DNA of 64,000 bases from an uncultured Mucilaginibacter sp. (GTDB lineage: Bacteria; Bacteroidota; Bacteroidia; Sphingobacteriales; Sphingobacteriaceae): contig NZ_CAITNG010000153.1 in the NCBI RefSeq assembly GCF_903893715.1, forward strand, positions 21,632 to 85,631, in the 5' to 3' direction. The position numbers were made by a program, and so were the translations under genes. This document shows positions 53,288-60,510 of this stretch, in pieces. Each line of letters opens with the position of its first letter. Position 1 is the stretch's first letter. The notes below the pieces were generated by a model that saw only the letters and a program-made list of their open reading frames with translations, made no database searches and was not told the origin of the DNA.

Positions 53288-54223
53288 TTGAAACAAAAGA
53301 TACTCATTGTAGACGACCTGCACCCCATCTTTATCGAAATGGCGGAAGCCTTGGGTTACGAATGTAATTACCAACCAAAATTTACATTGGCCGATACGTT
53401 GGCGGTATTAGCCGACTATGAAGGCCTGGCCGTACGCTCTAAATTTTTGGTGGATAAGGCGGTTTTTGATGCCGCCACCAAACTTAGGTTCATTTGCCGG
53501 GCCGGCGCCGGGATGGATAATATTGATGAGCCATATGCGGCGCAAAAGAGCGTACATTTGATAAACGCACCTGAAGGCAACAAAGATGCGGTTGGCGAAC
53601 ATGTGATTGGGATGTTGCTTTGCCTGATGAACAACCTGAACCGGGCCGATGCTGAAGTACGTGCCGGTTTATGGCAGCGCGAAGCCAACCGCGGGCACGA
53701 ATTGAAAGGCAAAACGGTAGGCATCATCGGTTATGGTTTTATGGGGCAAAGCCTGGCGCGAAAGCTTTCGGGCTTTGACGTGAACGTGATAGCTTACGAT
53801 AAATATAAAACCGGCTTTAGCGACCGCTATGCACGCGAGGTGAGCATGGAAGAAATTGTAAAGCATAGCGACATACTGAGTATGCACGTGCCCCTCAGCA
53901 ACGAAACCAAATACCTGGTGAACGATGAATACCTGTTCCACTTTAAAAAGCCGATATTTTTAATCAATACCTCGCGCGGCAAAGTGGTACAAACACAGGC
54001 CGTGTTGAGCGCGATAAAAAGCGGTAAGGTATTAGGTGCTTGTTTGGATGTGTTGGAAGTGGAGAAATTTCCCGCCGTTGGTGAACAGCCTTGGTTTGAA
54101 GAGCTGAAAGCGTCGGGCAAGGTGCTGTTGGCCCCGCACATAGCCGGCTGGACGTTTGAATCGTATCGTAAAATAAGCGAGGTAATGGCCGAAAAGTTAA
54201 AAAATTTGGAAATTCAAACTTAA
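53288..54223 (+). CDS. D-2-hydroxyacid dehydrogenase (phosphoglycerate dehydrogenase-like)
   Basis: Start set at TTG 53288 (311 aa, M-KQKILIVDDLHP); the track adds seven codons from another TTG inside the promoter. Substrate-binding motif CRAGAGMDNID, NAD site VGIIGYGFMGQSLARKL, catalytic Arg in INTSRGKVV, Glu in LDVLEVEKF and His in LLAPHIAGWT. Related to SerA and hydroxypyruvate reductases, but without the regulatory C-terminal domain of SerA. Substrate uncertain. Ends at a strong terminator, so monocistronic. Confidence 0.9.
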   Translation: MKQKILIVDDLHPIFIEMAEALGYECNYQPKFTLADTLAVLADYEGLAVRSKFLVDKAVFDAATKLRFICRAGAGMDNIDEPYAAQKSVHLINAPEGNKDAVGEHVIGMLLCLMNNLNRADAEVRAGLWQREANRGHELKGKTVGIIGYGFMGQSLARKLSGFDVNVIAYDKYKTGFSDRYAREVSMEEIVKHSDILSMHVPLSNETKYLVNDEYLFHFKKPIFLINTSRGKVVQTQAVLSAIKSGKVLGACLDVLEVEKFPAVGEQPWFEELKASGKVLLAPHIAGWTFESYRKISEVMAEKLKNLEIQT

Positions 54224-54247
54224 ATATCTTATCTTCGTTCTACACTT

Positions 54248-54293
54248 AACAAGACTATGTAGGCAGGTGCCGATATAGTCTTGTTTGTTTTTA
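54248..54293 (+). terminator. Terminator after the dehydrogenase gene
   Basis: AACAAGACTAT (54248-54258) and ATAGTCTTGTT (54275-54285) form a perfect 11-bp stem; the 16-base loop holds an inner GGC/GCC stem. TGTTTTT follows. 54294-54389 otherwise shows only a weaker C/G hairpin with a T-run near 54310-54342. Confidence 0.8.
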
Positions 54294-54389
54294 ATAGAAA
54301 CCTGTGATGTCCTTCTGTTGCAATAGGAGGGCTATTTTTTTTACAGGGTTTCGAGGGTTTTTGTTTCATAGTATTAATAATTGTGCGTT

Positions 54390-54863
54390 ATGGCAGATGT
54401 AGCTTACTACACCAAAGAAGGTTTAGAAAAATTAAAGGAAGAATTACAGTATTTAAAAACAACAGGCAGGGCTATTATTTCGAACGCGATAGCTGAGGCC
54501 AGGGACAAGGGCGACCTATCGGAAAACGCGGAGTACGACGCGGCAAAAGATGCCCAAGGACACCACGAACATAAAATATCGAAACTGGAAGAAGCGTTAT
54601 CGAACGCGCGCTTGTTGGACGATTCGAAGCTTGACCTGAGTAAGGTTTTGGCCCTGTCAATCGTGAAAATAAAAAACATGAAGAACGGCACCACGATGAG
54701 CTACCAATTGGTAAGCGAAAGCGAAGCCGATTTGAAAGCGGGCAAAATATCGGTAACATCGCCCATAGCCAAAGGCCTGTTGGGCAAAAAGGTTGGCGAG
54801 AAAACCGAAATCACCGTACCTGCCGGCAAGATTGAGTTTGAGATACTGGAAATATCAAGATAA
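54390..54863 (+). CDS. greA: Transcription elongation factor GreA
   Basis: Start set at ATG 54390 (157 aa, MADVAYYTKEGLEKLKEEL). The N-terminal coiled coil bears the tip motif EARDKGDLSENAEYDAAKDAQG with the acidic residues that enter the polymerase secondary channel; the C-terminal FKBP-like domain ends GKIEFEILEISR. It rescues backtracked RNA polymerase by stimulating transcript cleavage. The HIT gene follows after 71 bases. Confidence 0.97.
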   Translation: MADVAYYTKEGLEKLKEELQYLKTTGRAIISNAIAEARDKGDLSENAEYDAAKDAQGHHEHKISKLEEALSNARLLDDSKLDLSKVLALSIVKIKNMKNGTTMSYQLVSESEADLKAGKISVTSPIAKGLLGKKVGEKTEITVPAGKIEFEILEISR

Positions 54864-54934
54864 GGATTGAATGATTGATTTTTAAAAAATGGTCATTCAA
54901 TAAACCTTTCAAACAATCGCGCAATAAATCAAAA

Positions 54935-55330
54935 ATGCCAAGCATCTTTACCAAAATAGTAAACCGCGAAATACCTGCGCATATAGTTGCGGAGACGACT
55001 GAGTTTTTGGCTTTTTTGGACATTAATCCGTTGGCTGCCGGGCACACGCTGGTTATCCCTAAAAAGGAGGTCGATTATCTATTCGATCTGGATGATGAAA
55101 CCTATACCGGCTTGTGCATATTTGCCAAGATTGTGGCGAAGGGCATTGAGAAGGTGATACAATGCGAGCGCATAGGTGTTACGGTAATCGGATTGGAAGT
55201 ACCCCATGCGCATATTCATTTGATACCCATCAATGGCGTTAACGATATGAATTTTTCGAAGCCGAAACTGAAAATGGGTCAGGAAGAACTCGCCGCAATC
55301 GCAACATCCATAAGAGAAGCCCTAAAGTAA
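54935..55330 (+). CDS. HIT-family nucleotide hydrolase/transferase
   Basis: Start set at ATG 54935 (131 aa, MPSIFTKIVNREIPAHIVAE), discarding 20 low-complexity track residues. Typical HIT fold with FLDINPLAAGHTLVIPKKEVDY and the histidine triad HAHIHLIPIN. Similar to Hint/PKCI-type proteins that hydrolyse nucleoside phosphoramidates. The gene pair greA-HIT is common in Bacteroidota. Confidence 0.95.
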   Translation: MPSIFTKIVNREIPAHIVAETTEFLAFLDINPLAAGHTLVIPKKEVDYLFDLDDETYTGLCIFAKIVAKGIEKVIQCERIGVTVIGLEVPHAHIHLIPINGVNDMNFSKPKLKMGQEELAAIATSIREALK

Positions 55331-55338
55331 AAAGGCGG

Positions 55339-55358
55339 CATTTGCATATCCGCACATT
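55339..55358 (+). repeat. Dispersed 20-base word, third copy
   Basis: CATTTGCATATCCGCACATT differs at one base from the copy at 53236 and from the inverse of 27115-27134. Between the convergent HIT and ruvC genes; no -7 box follows here. Confidence 0.6.
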
Positions 55359-55372
55359 TACTCATATGCATA

Positions 55373-55978
55373 TTACTTCTTTTTCGGCAATGCGCCGCTC
55401 ACCCGCTCCGTATTATCCTTCACAAAAGCCGCCCATCCTGTTTTGGCTTTTTTACCGCCGCCAATACTCGATGTTCCTTTAAGGCTTATTTTTTGGAAAG
55501 CATGGCAAACGGCCACGGCCAGCCCGTCTGTAGCGTCTAAAAACTGGGGTGTTTCTTCAAATTTCAGCAAGGTTTGCAGCATAGCGGCTACCTGTTCTTT
55601 GGTGGCGTTACCGTTCCCTGTGATAGACTGTTTTATTTTGCGAGGGGCGTACTCGGCAATAGGCAATTGGCGCGACAATGCCGCAGCCATGGCCACCCCT
55701 TGCGCCCGGCCCAATTTGAGCATCACTTGTATGTTTTTGCCATAAAACGGAGCTTCCAGTGCCATGCAATCGGGGTGATACTCATCAATAAGCGCGATGG
55801 TTTTTTCGAAGATACGCTGCAGCTTAAGGGCGTGGTCGTCAAGGTGGTCCAGTTTAACAATGCCCAGGCTCACCAATTCAACTTTGGGGCCGGTTTCTTT
55901 TACCAAACCATAACCCATTACGGCCGTACCCGGGTCAATTCCTAAAATCACACGTTCCTTAACATCGGGCTGCTGCAT
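55373..55978 (-). CDS. ruvC: Holliday junction resolvase RuvC
   Basis: Start set at ATG 55978 (201 aa). The catalytic acidic residues are in VILGIDPGTAVMGYGLV (Asp), CMALEAPFYGKNIQVMLKLGRAQG (Glu) and LDATDGLAVAVCHAF (Asp pair). A longer, basic C-terminal tail (GTSSIGGGKKAKTGWAAFVKDN) extends beyond the E. coli length, common in Bacteroidota. Forms a dimer that cuts Holliday junctions with RuvAB; ruvA and ruvB are not nearby. Confidence 0.95.
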   Translation of the reverse strand: MQQPDVKERVILGIDPGTAVMGYGLVKETGPKVELVSLGIVKLDHLDDHALKLQRIFEKTIALIDEYHPDCMALEAPFYGKNIQVMLKLGRAQGVAMAAALSRQLPIAEYAPRKIKQSITGNGNATKEQVAAMLQTLLKFEETPQFLDATDGLAVAVCHAFQKISLKGTSSIGGGKKAKTGWAAFVKDNTERVSGALPKKK

Positions 55979-56092
55979 GGGCAAGTATAAGTAAATGCGG
56001 TGTTTTATTTAAAACAATTTAGCAAAGCTGCGTTATATTGCAATACATACTATTTTATATAGCGCATTTTGTAACATTGCACAAAATTACCT

Positions 56093-57067
56093 TTGTTGAC
56101 ACGCTCTGCCAAAAAAATACTCTCGTTCAGCATTAAAGCGCTTGTTATCGCCCTCGCCTATGTATTTATTTACAAAAGCGTAAGCAACAAGGCCGAGTTG
56201 CAACAGTTTAAAAACCTGCTGCAAACTGTCGACCAAAACAAGGTATATGTTACCATGTCGGCAGTTGTTTTGCTGATGCTGCTCAACTGGCTGCTCGAAG
56301 CCTTTAAATGGAAATACCTTACCCGCAGGTTACAACGGATGACGATATGGCGCTCGATAGCGGCGGTGTTTTGCGGCCTTACATGGGCTATATTCACACC
56401 AAACCGCTTAGGCGAGTACGGCGGTCGGATTTTATACTTACCTCCCTCAAAACGGGGCTACGGCGTGTTTACCATGGCGGTAGGTTCATTCGGGCAAAAC
56501 GTGGTGACTAATGTGGTTGGGGCTACGGCTTTAATGTGGTTTGTGTTCAGCTTTTTGCACCTTAATGTATGGGTGCTTATACTGCTTACGCTGTTAGCGG
56601 TTTCCCTGGCGGCAATTATGCTCGCTTGCTTTTTCAATATCAAATGGCTGGCGGTGTTGCTGAACAAAATCAAGTTTATGCACCAATATGAGCGGTTTTT
56701 TAATATCATAGCCAAATACCGCAAACGAGAGCTTGCGACAGTGATGTTGTTTTGCGTGTCGCGATTCGCGGTTTTTTCGTCGGAGTATTACCTGGTCATC
56801 AATTTGTTGTTGCCGCAACTATCTATATTCCCCACTTTGATGATGGTGTTCAATATGTTCTTTATCCAATCGGCCCTGCCAACGCTCGATTTGGTGGATG
56901 TTGGCCTTCGCGGCATGACGGCGGCCACATTTTTTAGCTATATTACATCGCAAAAGCTGGCCGTTATTGCCTGTGTATCGTCCATATGGTTTATCAACTT
57001 AATTATACCGGCTATTATTGGTTCAGTGTTCGTTTTAAAAATCAGGTTCTTTGATCGTACTGCATAG
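56093..57067 (+). CDS. LPG synthase-like/flippase-type membrane protein
   Basis: A 324-aa protein with about eight helices, of the lysylphosphatidylglycerol synthase transmembrane (UPF0104) family. Marks: WLLEAFKWKYLTRRLQRM, SIAAVFCGLTWAIFTPNRLGEYGGRILYL and GSFGQNVVTNVVG. It lacks the soluble aminoacyl-transfer domain of MprF, so it is more likely a lipid or polyprenyl-linked flippase. The start is uncertain: TTG at 56093 or 56096, while a perfect -7 box TACCTTTG covers 56088-56095. It overlaps the following GT2 gene by 17 bases, suggesting they work on one lipid-linked sugar. Confidence 0.82.
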   Translation: MLTRSAKKILSFSIKALVIALAYVFIYKSVSNKAELQQFKNLLQTVDQNKVYVTMSAVVLLMLLNWLLEAFKWKYLTRRLQRMTIWRSIAAVFCGLTWAIFTPNRLGEYGGRILYLPPSKRGYGVFTMAVGSFGQNVVTNVVGATALMWFVFSFLHLNVWVLILLTLLAVSLAAIMLACFFNIKWLAVLLNKIKFMHQYERFFNIIAKYRKRELATVMLFCVSRFAVFSSEYYLVINLLLPQLSIFPTLMMVFNMFFIQSALPTLDLVDVGLRGMTAATFFSYITSQKLAVIACVSSIWFINLIIPAIIGSVFVLKIRFFDRTA

Positions 57068-58181
57068 CATCATATCGCTTTTCGCAACAGCTGTTTATCT
57101 GTTTTTATTGTGCTACCTCACGATAGGTTGGGCACGGCTTAAAACTCCAAAGACAATAAAAAGGGCATTCACTACCAAGGTGACCATCCTGATAGCCGCC
57201 CGCAACGAAGAGGACAAGATTGCCTTGACTATCGACGATATCCTGGCGCAGGACTATCCTAAACATCTTTATGAGCTCATTATTGCCGACGACCACTCGA
57301 CCGACCGCACCGCCGAAATCATCAGCGGCTATGCCGACCGTGGCGTGCGCCTGTTGCAGCTGCGCGATAACAAGGTCCTCAATTCCTATAAAAAAAGGGC
57401 GATTGCGGAAGCGATCAGGATATCAACCGGCGACTTTATGGTGGCTACCGATGCCGATTGCCGCATGGGGCCGCAATGGTTGTCGTGCATCATCAATTAC
57501 CACGAGTCGAACGATTTGGTGATGGTTTCGTCGCCTGTTACTTACTTTGAGGAGAAGACCCTGTTTGAATATTTACAAACGCTGGAGTTTATGTACCTTA
57601 TTGGTATCGGTGGCGCCTTTATAGGTAACAAAAAGGCTTCCAACTGCAACGGCGCTAATTTTGCCTATCGAAAGGATGTGTTTTATGAAGTTGGTGGCTT
57701 TAGCGGTATCGACGAATTGGCATCGGGCGATGATGAGCTGTTGCTGCAAAAGGTGGCTGCGAAATATCCCGGAAGGATTGGCTTCCTGAAACGTACCGAA
57801 GCGGTGGTGTATACCCATGCCAAACATACGTTAACCGAGTTTATGCAGCAACGGAGGCGTTGGGCATCAAAATCGACCAAGTACAAAGACAAAAAGATCA
57901 TTGTATTTGGCATTTGCATTTGGCTGTTCAACTTATCCATACTGGTAAACGCGGCTTTGGGTTTTTACAACACGTACTTTTTTAAACTGGTATTGCTGCA
58001 ATTGTTACTAAAGTACGTTTTCGAGTTTACTTACCTGTTGCCATTGACGATGTTTTTCAAACGTGTTTGGCTCATTTCGCTGCTCATCATCCTGATACCT
58101 ATCCATGTAATCTACTTTGTGTATGTGGGAATTTTGGGAAATAGCAAACGCTACGATTGGAAGGGGCGCAACGTACGTTAA
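57051..58181 (+). CDS. Membrane glycosyltransferase family 2
   Basis: A 376-aa GT2 with a TTG start, one N-terminal helix and two or three C-terminal helices (FGICIWLFNLSILVNAALGFY, LISLLIILIPIHVIYFVYVGI). The catalytic part has KVTILIAARNEEDKIALTIDDILAQDYP, IIADDHSTDRTAE, VATDADCRMGPQW (DxD), ASGDDELLLQKVA and the Q(Q/R)RRW-type motif QQRRRWASKSTKY. That set is typical of processive or polyprenyl-P sugar transferases. Coupled to the flippase-like gene upstream. Confidence 0.9.
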   Translation: MIVLHSIISLFATAVYLFLLCYLTIGWARLKTPKTIKRAFTTKVTILIAARNEEDKIALTIDDILAQDYPKHLYELIIADDHSTDRTAEIISGYADRGVRLLQLRDNKVLNSYKKRAIAEAIRISTGDFMVATDADCRMGPQWLSCIINYHESNDLVMVSSPVTYFEEKTLFEYLQTLEFMYLIGIGGAFIGNKKASNCNGANFAYRKDVFYEVGGFSGIDELASGDDELLLQKVAAKYPGRIGFLKRTEAVVYTHAKHTLTEFMQQRRRWASKSTKYKDKKIIVFGICIWLFNLSILVNAALGFYNTYFFKLVLLQLLLKYVFEFTYLLPLTMFFKRVWLISLLIILIPIHVIYFVYVGILGNSKRYDWKGRNVR

Positions 58182-58183
58182 AC

Positions 58184-58213
58184 AAAAAAAGCACCCCAAT
58201 GTGGGATGCTTTT
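58184..58213. terminator. Bidirectional terminator between GT2 and cspA
   Basis: GCACCCCA (58191-58198) and TGGGATGC (58202-58209) pair at 7 of 8 positions (a G-T wobble on the minus strand). T-runs flank both sides: TTTT to the right on the plus strand and TTTTTTT on the minus strand. Confidence 0.75.
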
Positions 58214-58235
58214 CAGGATAATGTATGGTATCTTA

Positions 58236-58430
58236 TTAAGAAACAAGCGAAACATTAACCGCGTTGAGGCCTTTCTTACCTTTTTCTACTTCAAATTGAA
58301 CTTCATCATCCTCGCGGATAACGTCGATTAAACCTGTAGAATGAACAAAAACATCTTCGCTGCCATCGGCCGGAATAATAAAACCGAAACCTTTGGTTAC
58401 ATTAAAAAACTTTACTTTACCGTTTTGCAT
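58236..58430 (-). CDS. Cold-shock domain protein
   Basis: Start set at ATG 58430 (64 aa, MQNGKVKFFNVTKGFGFI); the track's 36-residue extension is upstream DNA. A single cold-shock domain with RNP1 KGFGFI and RNP2-like DVFVHSTGL. It binds single-stranded RNA or DNA and acts as an RNA chaperone. A clear promoter lies at 58454-58486 and a bidirectional terminator follows the gene, so it is monocistronic. Leader is short (about 20 bases), unlike the long thermosensing E. coli cspA leader. Confidence 0.95.
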   Translation of the reverse strand: MQNGKVKFFNVTKGFGFIIPADGSEDVFVHSTGLIDVIREDDEVQFEVEKGKKGLNAVNVSLVS

Positions 58431-58453
58431 TATAATTATTGTTAAAAATTGGG

Positions 58454-58486
58454 CGAATATAGCCATTATTTTATCAGATTGCCAAA
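58454..58486 (-). promoter_or_regulatory. Promoter of the cold-shock gene
   Basis: On the minus strand TTTG (58486-58483), 21 bases, TATATTCG (58461-58454): exact -33 box and one mismatch in the -7 box. Confidence 0.6.
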
Positions 58487-58503
58487 ATAGGCCCAACGCA
58501 GGG

Positions 58504-59208
58504 CTAAACCATGTTGTTTTGCGTGAAGCGCAACACAAGGTTAGGATCGGGGATATTAGCCCGGTACCGCTCCATTTCCGAGTACCGGCAAACGCCCGGG
58601 TAATCGCCTATCATGCTTTCCATATCAAACATCAGTTGGAAATGCAGGTGCGGCAGCCATTGCCCGTTTTCGTCTGCATCGCCAAAATGGCCTAATACCT
58701 GGTTCATTTCCATAACCTTGCCTTCGTACAAGTTGTGCAGGCTTTCTCTCGATAAATGTCCGTATAAGGAATAAAGCAGCAAGCCATCTAAGTTATGTTC
58801 CAGTATGATAGTCGGGCCGTAATCGCCAAAGTTATTGTTGTCTTTAAAGCTATGCACTTTACCGGCGAGCGGTGCGTAAACCGGGGTTCCGGCAGCGGCC
58901 CAAATATCAATGCCCAGGTGCAGTCGGCGCGGTTCATCACCGGCATCAAACAAAGTGCTTCGGGCGTATATGGTACGATGCTCAAAGTATCCGCCAATGC
59001 CGTAACGACAATCGTTTCGGGCTATTTTGTTCGAAACCCAAGTGGAAAATCGCTCGGTATCGCCGAGGTCGGCAAGGGTAAGTTCATGGTTGGTTTCTGT
59101 AAAATCCAAGCCTATCAGGCGGTCCGTATCGGCATCAAAATCGACTACCTTGCCAATGGAGGCCGGGTGTTTCGCCAACCATGCCGTAAGCTGCCCATGT
59201 TTGTCCAT
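58504..59208 (-). CDS. M23-family metallopeptidase (LytM-like)
   Basis: A 234-aa protein with a C-terminal peptidase M23 domain. Zinc ligands are seen in RRLHLGIDIWAAAGTPVYAPLAGKV (HxxxD) and WLPHLHFQLM (HxH); GLLLYSLYGHLS lies between. The N-terminal 90 residues (HGQLTAWLAKHPASIGKVVDFD) are of unknown role. No signal peptide is visible, which is odd for a wall hydrolase and resembles the cytosolic-looking M23 proteins found in Bacteroidota. rbfA ends 7 bases before its start. Confidence 0.87.
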   Translation of the reverse strand: MDKHGQLTAWLAKHPASIGKVVDFDADTDRLIGLDFTETNHELTLADLGDTERFSTWVSNKIARNDCRYGIGGYFEHRTIYARSTLFDAGDEPRRLHLGIDIWAAAGTPVYAPLAGKVHSFKDNNNFGDYGPTIILEHNLDGLLLYSLYGHLSRESLHNLYEGKVMEMNQVLGHFGDADENGQWLPHLHFQLMFDMESMIGDYPGVCRYSEMERYRANIPDPNLVLRFTQNNMV

Positions 59209-59215
59209 ACCCGAT

Positions 59216-59587
59216 TTACTCTTCCTCTTTCTGCCGCTCTTCCTTGCTTATCTTATCGAATATCTTGTCCATGCGTTCCACGTAATCGCTGGTATCGTCA
59301 ATAAAAAACTCCAGTTGCGGAATAATGCGCACCTGATCTTTTATACGGGCGCCCAATTTATAGCGTATTTCGGAGGCATGCAGCTTAATGGTCTGCAAGG
59401 CCAATTGCGTATTGGTATTGTTAAAAAAGCTCAAAAAAACACGCGCCAAAGCCAAATCGGGCGTAACCCTCACTTTGGTAATGGTAACCAGGGTATTCGG
59501 CAAAAAGGCCATGCCCTCGCGCTGAAATATGGCTGCAAGGTCTTCCTGGATTACTCCTGCAAATTTTTGTTGACGTTTTGATTCCAT
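59216..59587 (-). CDS. rbfA: Ribosome-binding factor A
   Basis: A 123-aa KH-like protein: KRQQKFAGVIQEDLAAIFQRE, ITKVRVTPDLALARVFLSFF, and RYKLGARIKDQVRIIPQLEFFIDDT. It binds the 30S subunit near helix 1 of 16S rRNA and is released late in maturation. Length is normal. First gene of a small leftward unit with the M23 peptidase. Confidence 0.95.
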   Translation of the reverse strand: MESKRQQKFAGVIQEDLAAIFQREGMAFLPNTLVTITKVRVTPDLALARVFLSFFNNTNTQLALQTIKLHASEIRYKLGARIKDQVRIIPQLEFFIDDTSDYVERMDKIFDKISKEERQKEEE

Positions 59588-59624
59588 TGAGATGATTTTA
59601 TTAGCAGAGACGGTAAACTTTCAC

Positions 59625-59638
59625 GACACTTGAGTGTC
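59625..59638. repeat. GACACT/AGTGTC palindrome before rbfA
   Basis: A 14-base near-palindrome in the 233-base divergent region (59588-59820) between rbfA and the barrel-protein gene. It could be a protein-binding site; the remainder of the gap is AT-rich and holds the 59753 promoter. Confidence 0.3.
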
Positions 59639-59752
59639 TCTATATTTTAAACAACTATTGCAATAATAAAGATTATAGCTAACATTTGGTTTTCAAATCG
59701 CGAAAAAAGATAATTAAAAAGATAATGCCTATAATTATAACAATTATTCATT

Positions 59753-59784
59753 TTTGTGTATCAAACCCGTAATAATTACGTTTA
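59753..59784 (+). promoter_or_regulatory. Promoter of the barrel-protein gene
   Basis: TTTG (59753-59756), 20 bases, TACGTTTA (59777-59784): exact -33 box and one mismatch in the -7 box, 36 bases before the GTG start. Confidence 0.55.
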
Positions 59785-59820
59785 AATAACCGAAATTTAT
59801 ATTACACCGCTACCACTACT

Positions 59821-60510
59821 GTGAAAAGGCTTTGTCTGATAATTATATTTTTAACAAGTTTTGCCGGCAGCTTTGCGCAAAGCGGTAACATCTACAGTGC
59901 CTTTAGTATTGGCGCAGGTGTGGGCACCACCACTGTGTACGACTACGTTTTAGCCGCTCAAAACAAGTATGCCGTTAACGGAACGTTTAGCTACAATATT
60001 ACCCCCTTTTTTACTTTGACCGGTGAAAGCCAGTTTGGCAAATTTGAAGGCGGCGACCTGACCGCATTTAACATGAAATACTTTTACAGCACTTACGCCG
60101 CTGCTACCCTGCACGCCGACCTGCAATTGGGCGAGTTGATAGATTACGGCCGCAGCGATTTTTTGTACGGACTAAAAGATGCCTATTTTGGCAGCGGCTT
60201 TGGCCTTTTGGAAAACAGCATCACCTACGTGCAACCTATATCGCCAAACTCAAATACGCTGTACAATACCATTAACAGCTCTACTAATTTTTTAGTGCCC
60301 TTTGTTTTAGGTTACGATATCAAGATATTTAACGACTACGATGAGCCCCAAATACGCCTAGATATAAGTTATACCCTTAACGCCGCGTTTGGCCAGGGTA
60401 TAGACGGTTATGTTACCGCCGCGCCCGTTAAGTTTTACTCCTACTTTGCGGTAGGTGTTAAATACGGCTTTGGCCCCGGCAAACTTTACCGCAAACCTAT
60501 ACGCTATTAA
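59821..60510 (+). CDS. Outer-membrane beta-barrel-like protein, unknown function
   Basis: A 229-aa protein with a GTG start and a signal peptide (RLCLIIIFLTSFAGSFAQ). The mature part alternates aromatic and polar residues in many short strands (VNGTFSYNITPFFTLTGESQFGKF, YTLNAAFGQGIDGY) and ends in a Tyr-rich strand with a terminal PIRY, fitting an 8- to 12-strand barrel. No named family is recognised. It is convergent with, and overlaps by 4 bases, the lyase gene. Confidence 0.75.
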   Translation: MKRLCLIIIFLTSFAGSFAQSGNIYSAFSIGAGVGTTTVYDYVLAAQNKYAVNGTFSYNITPFFTLTGESQFGKFEGGDLTAFNMKYFYSTYAAATLHADLQLGELIDYGRSDFLYGLKDAYFGSGFGLLENSITYVQPISPNSNTLYNTINSSTNFLVPFVLGYDIKIFNDYDEPQIRLDISYTLNAAFGQGIDGYVTAAPVKFYSYFAVGVKYGFGPGKLYRKPIRY

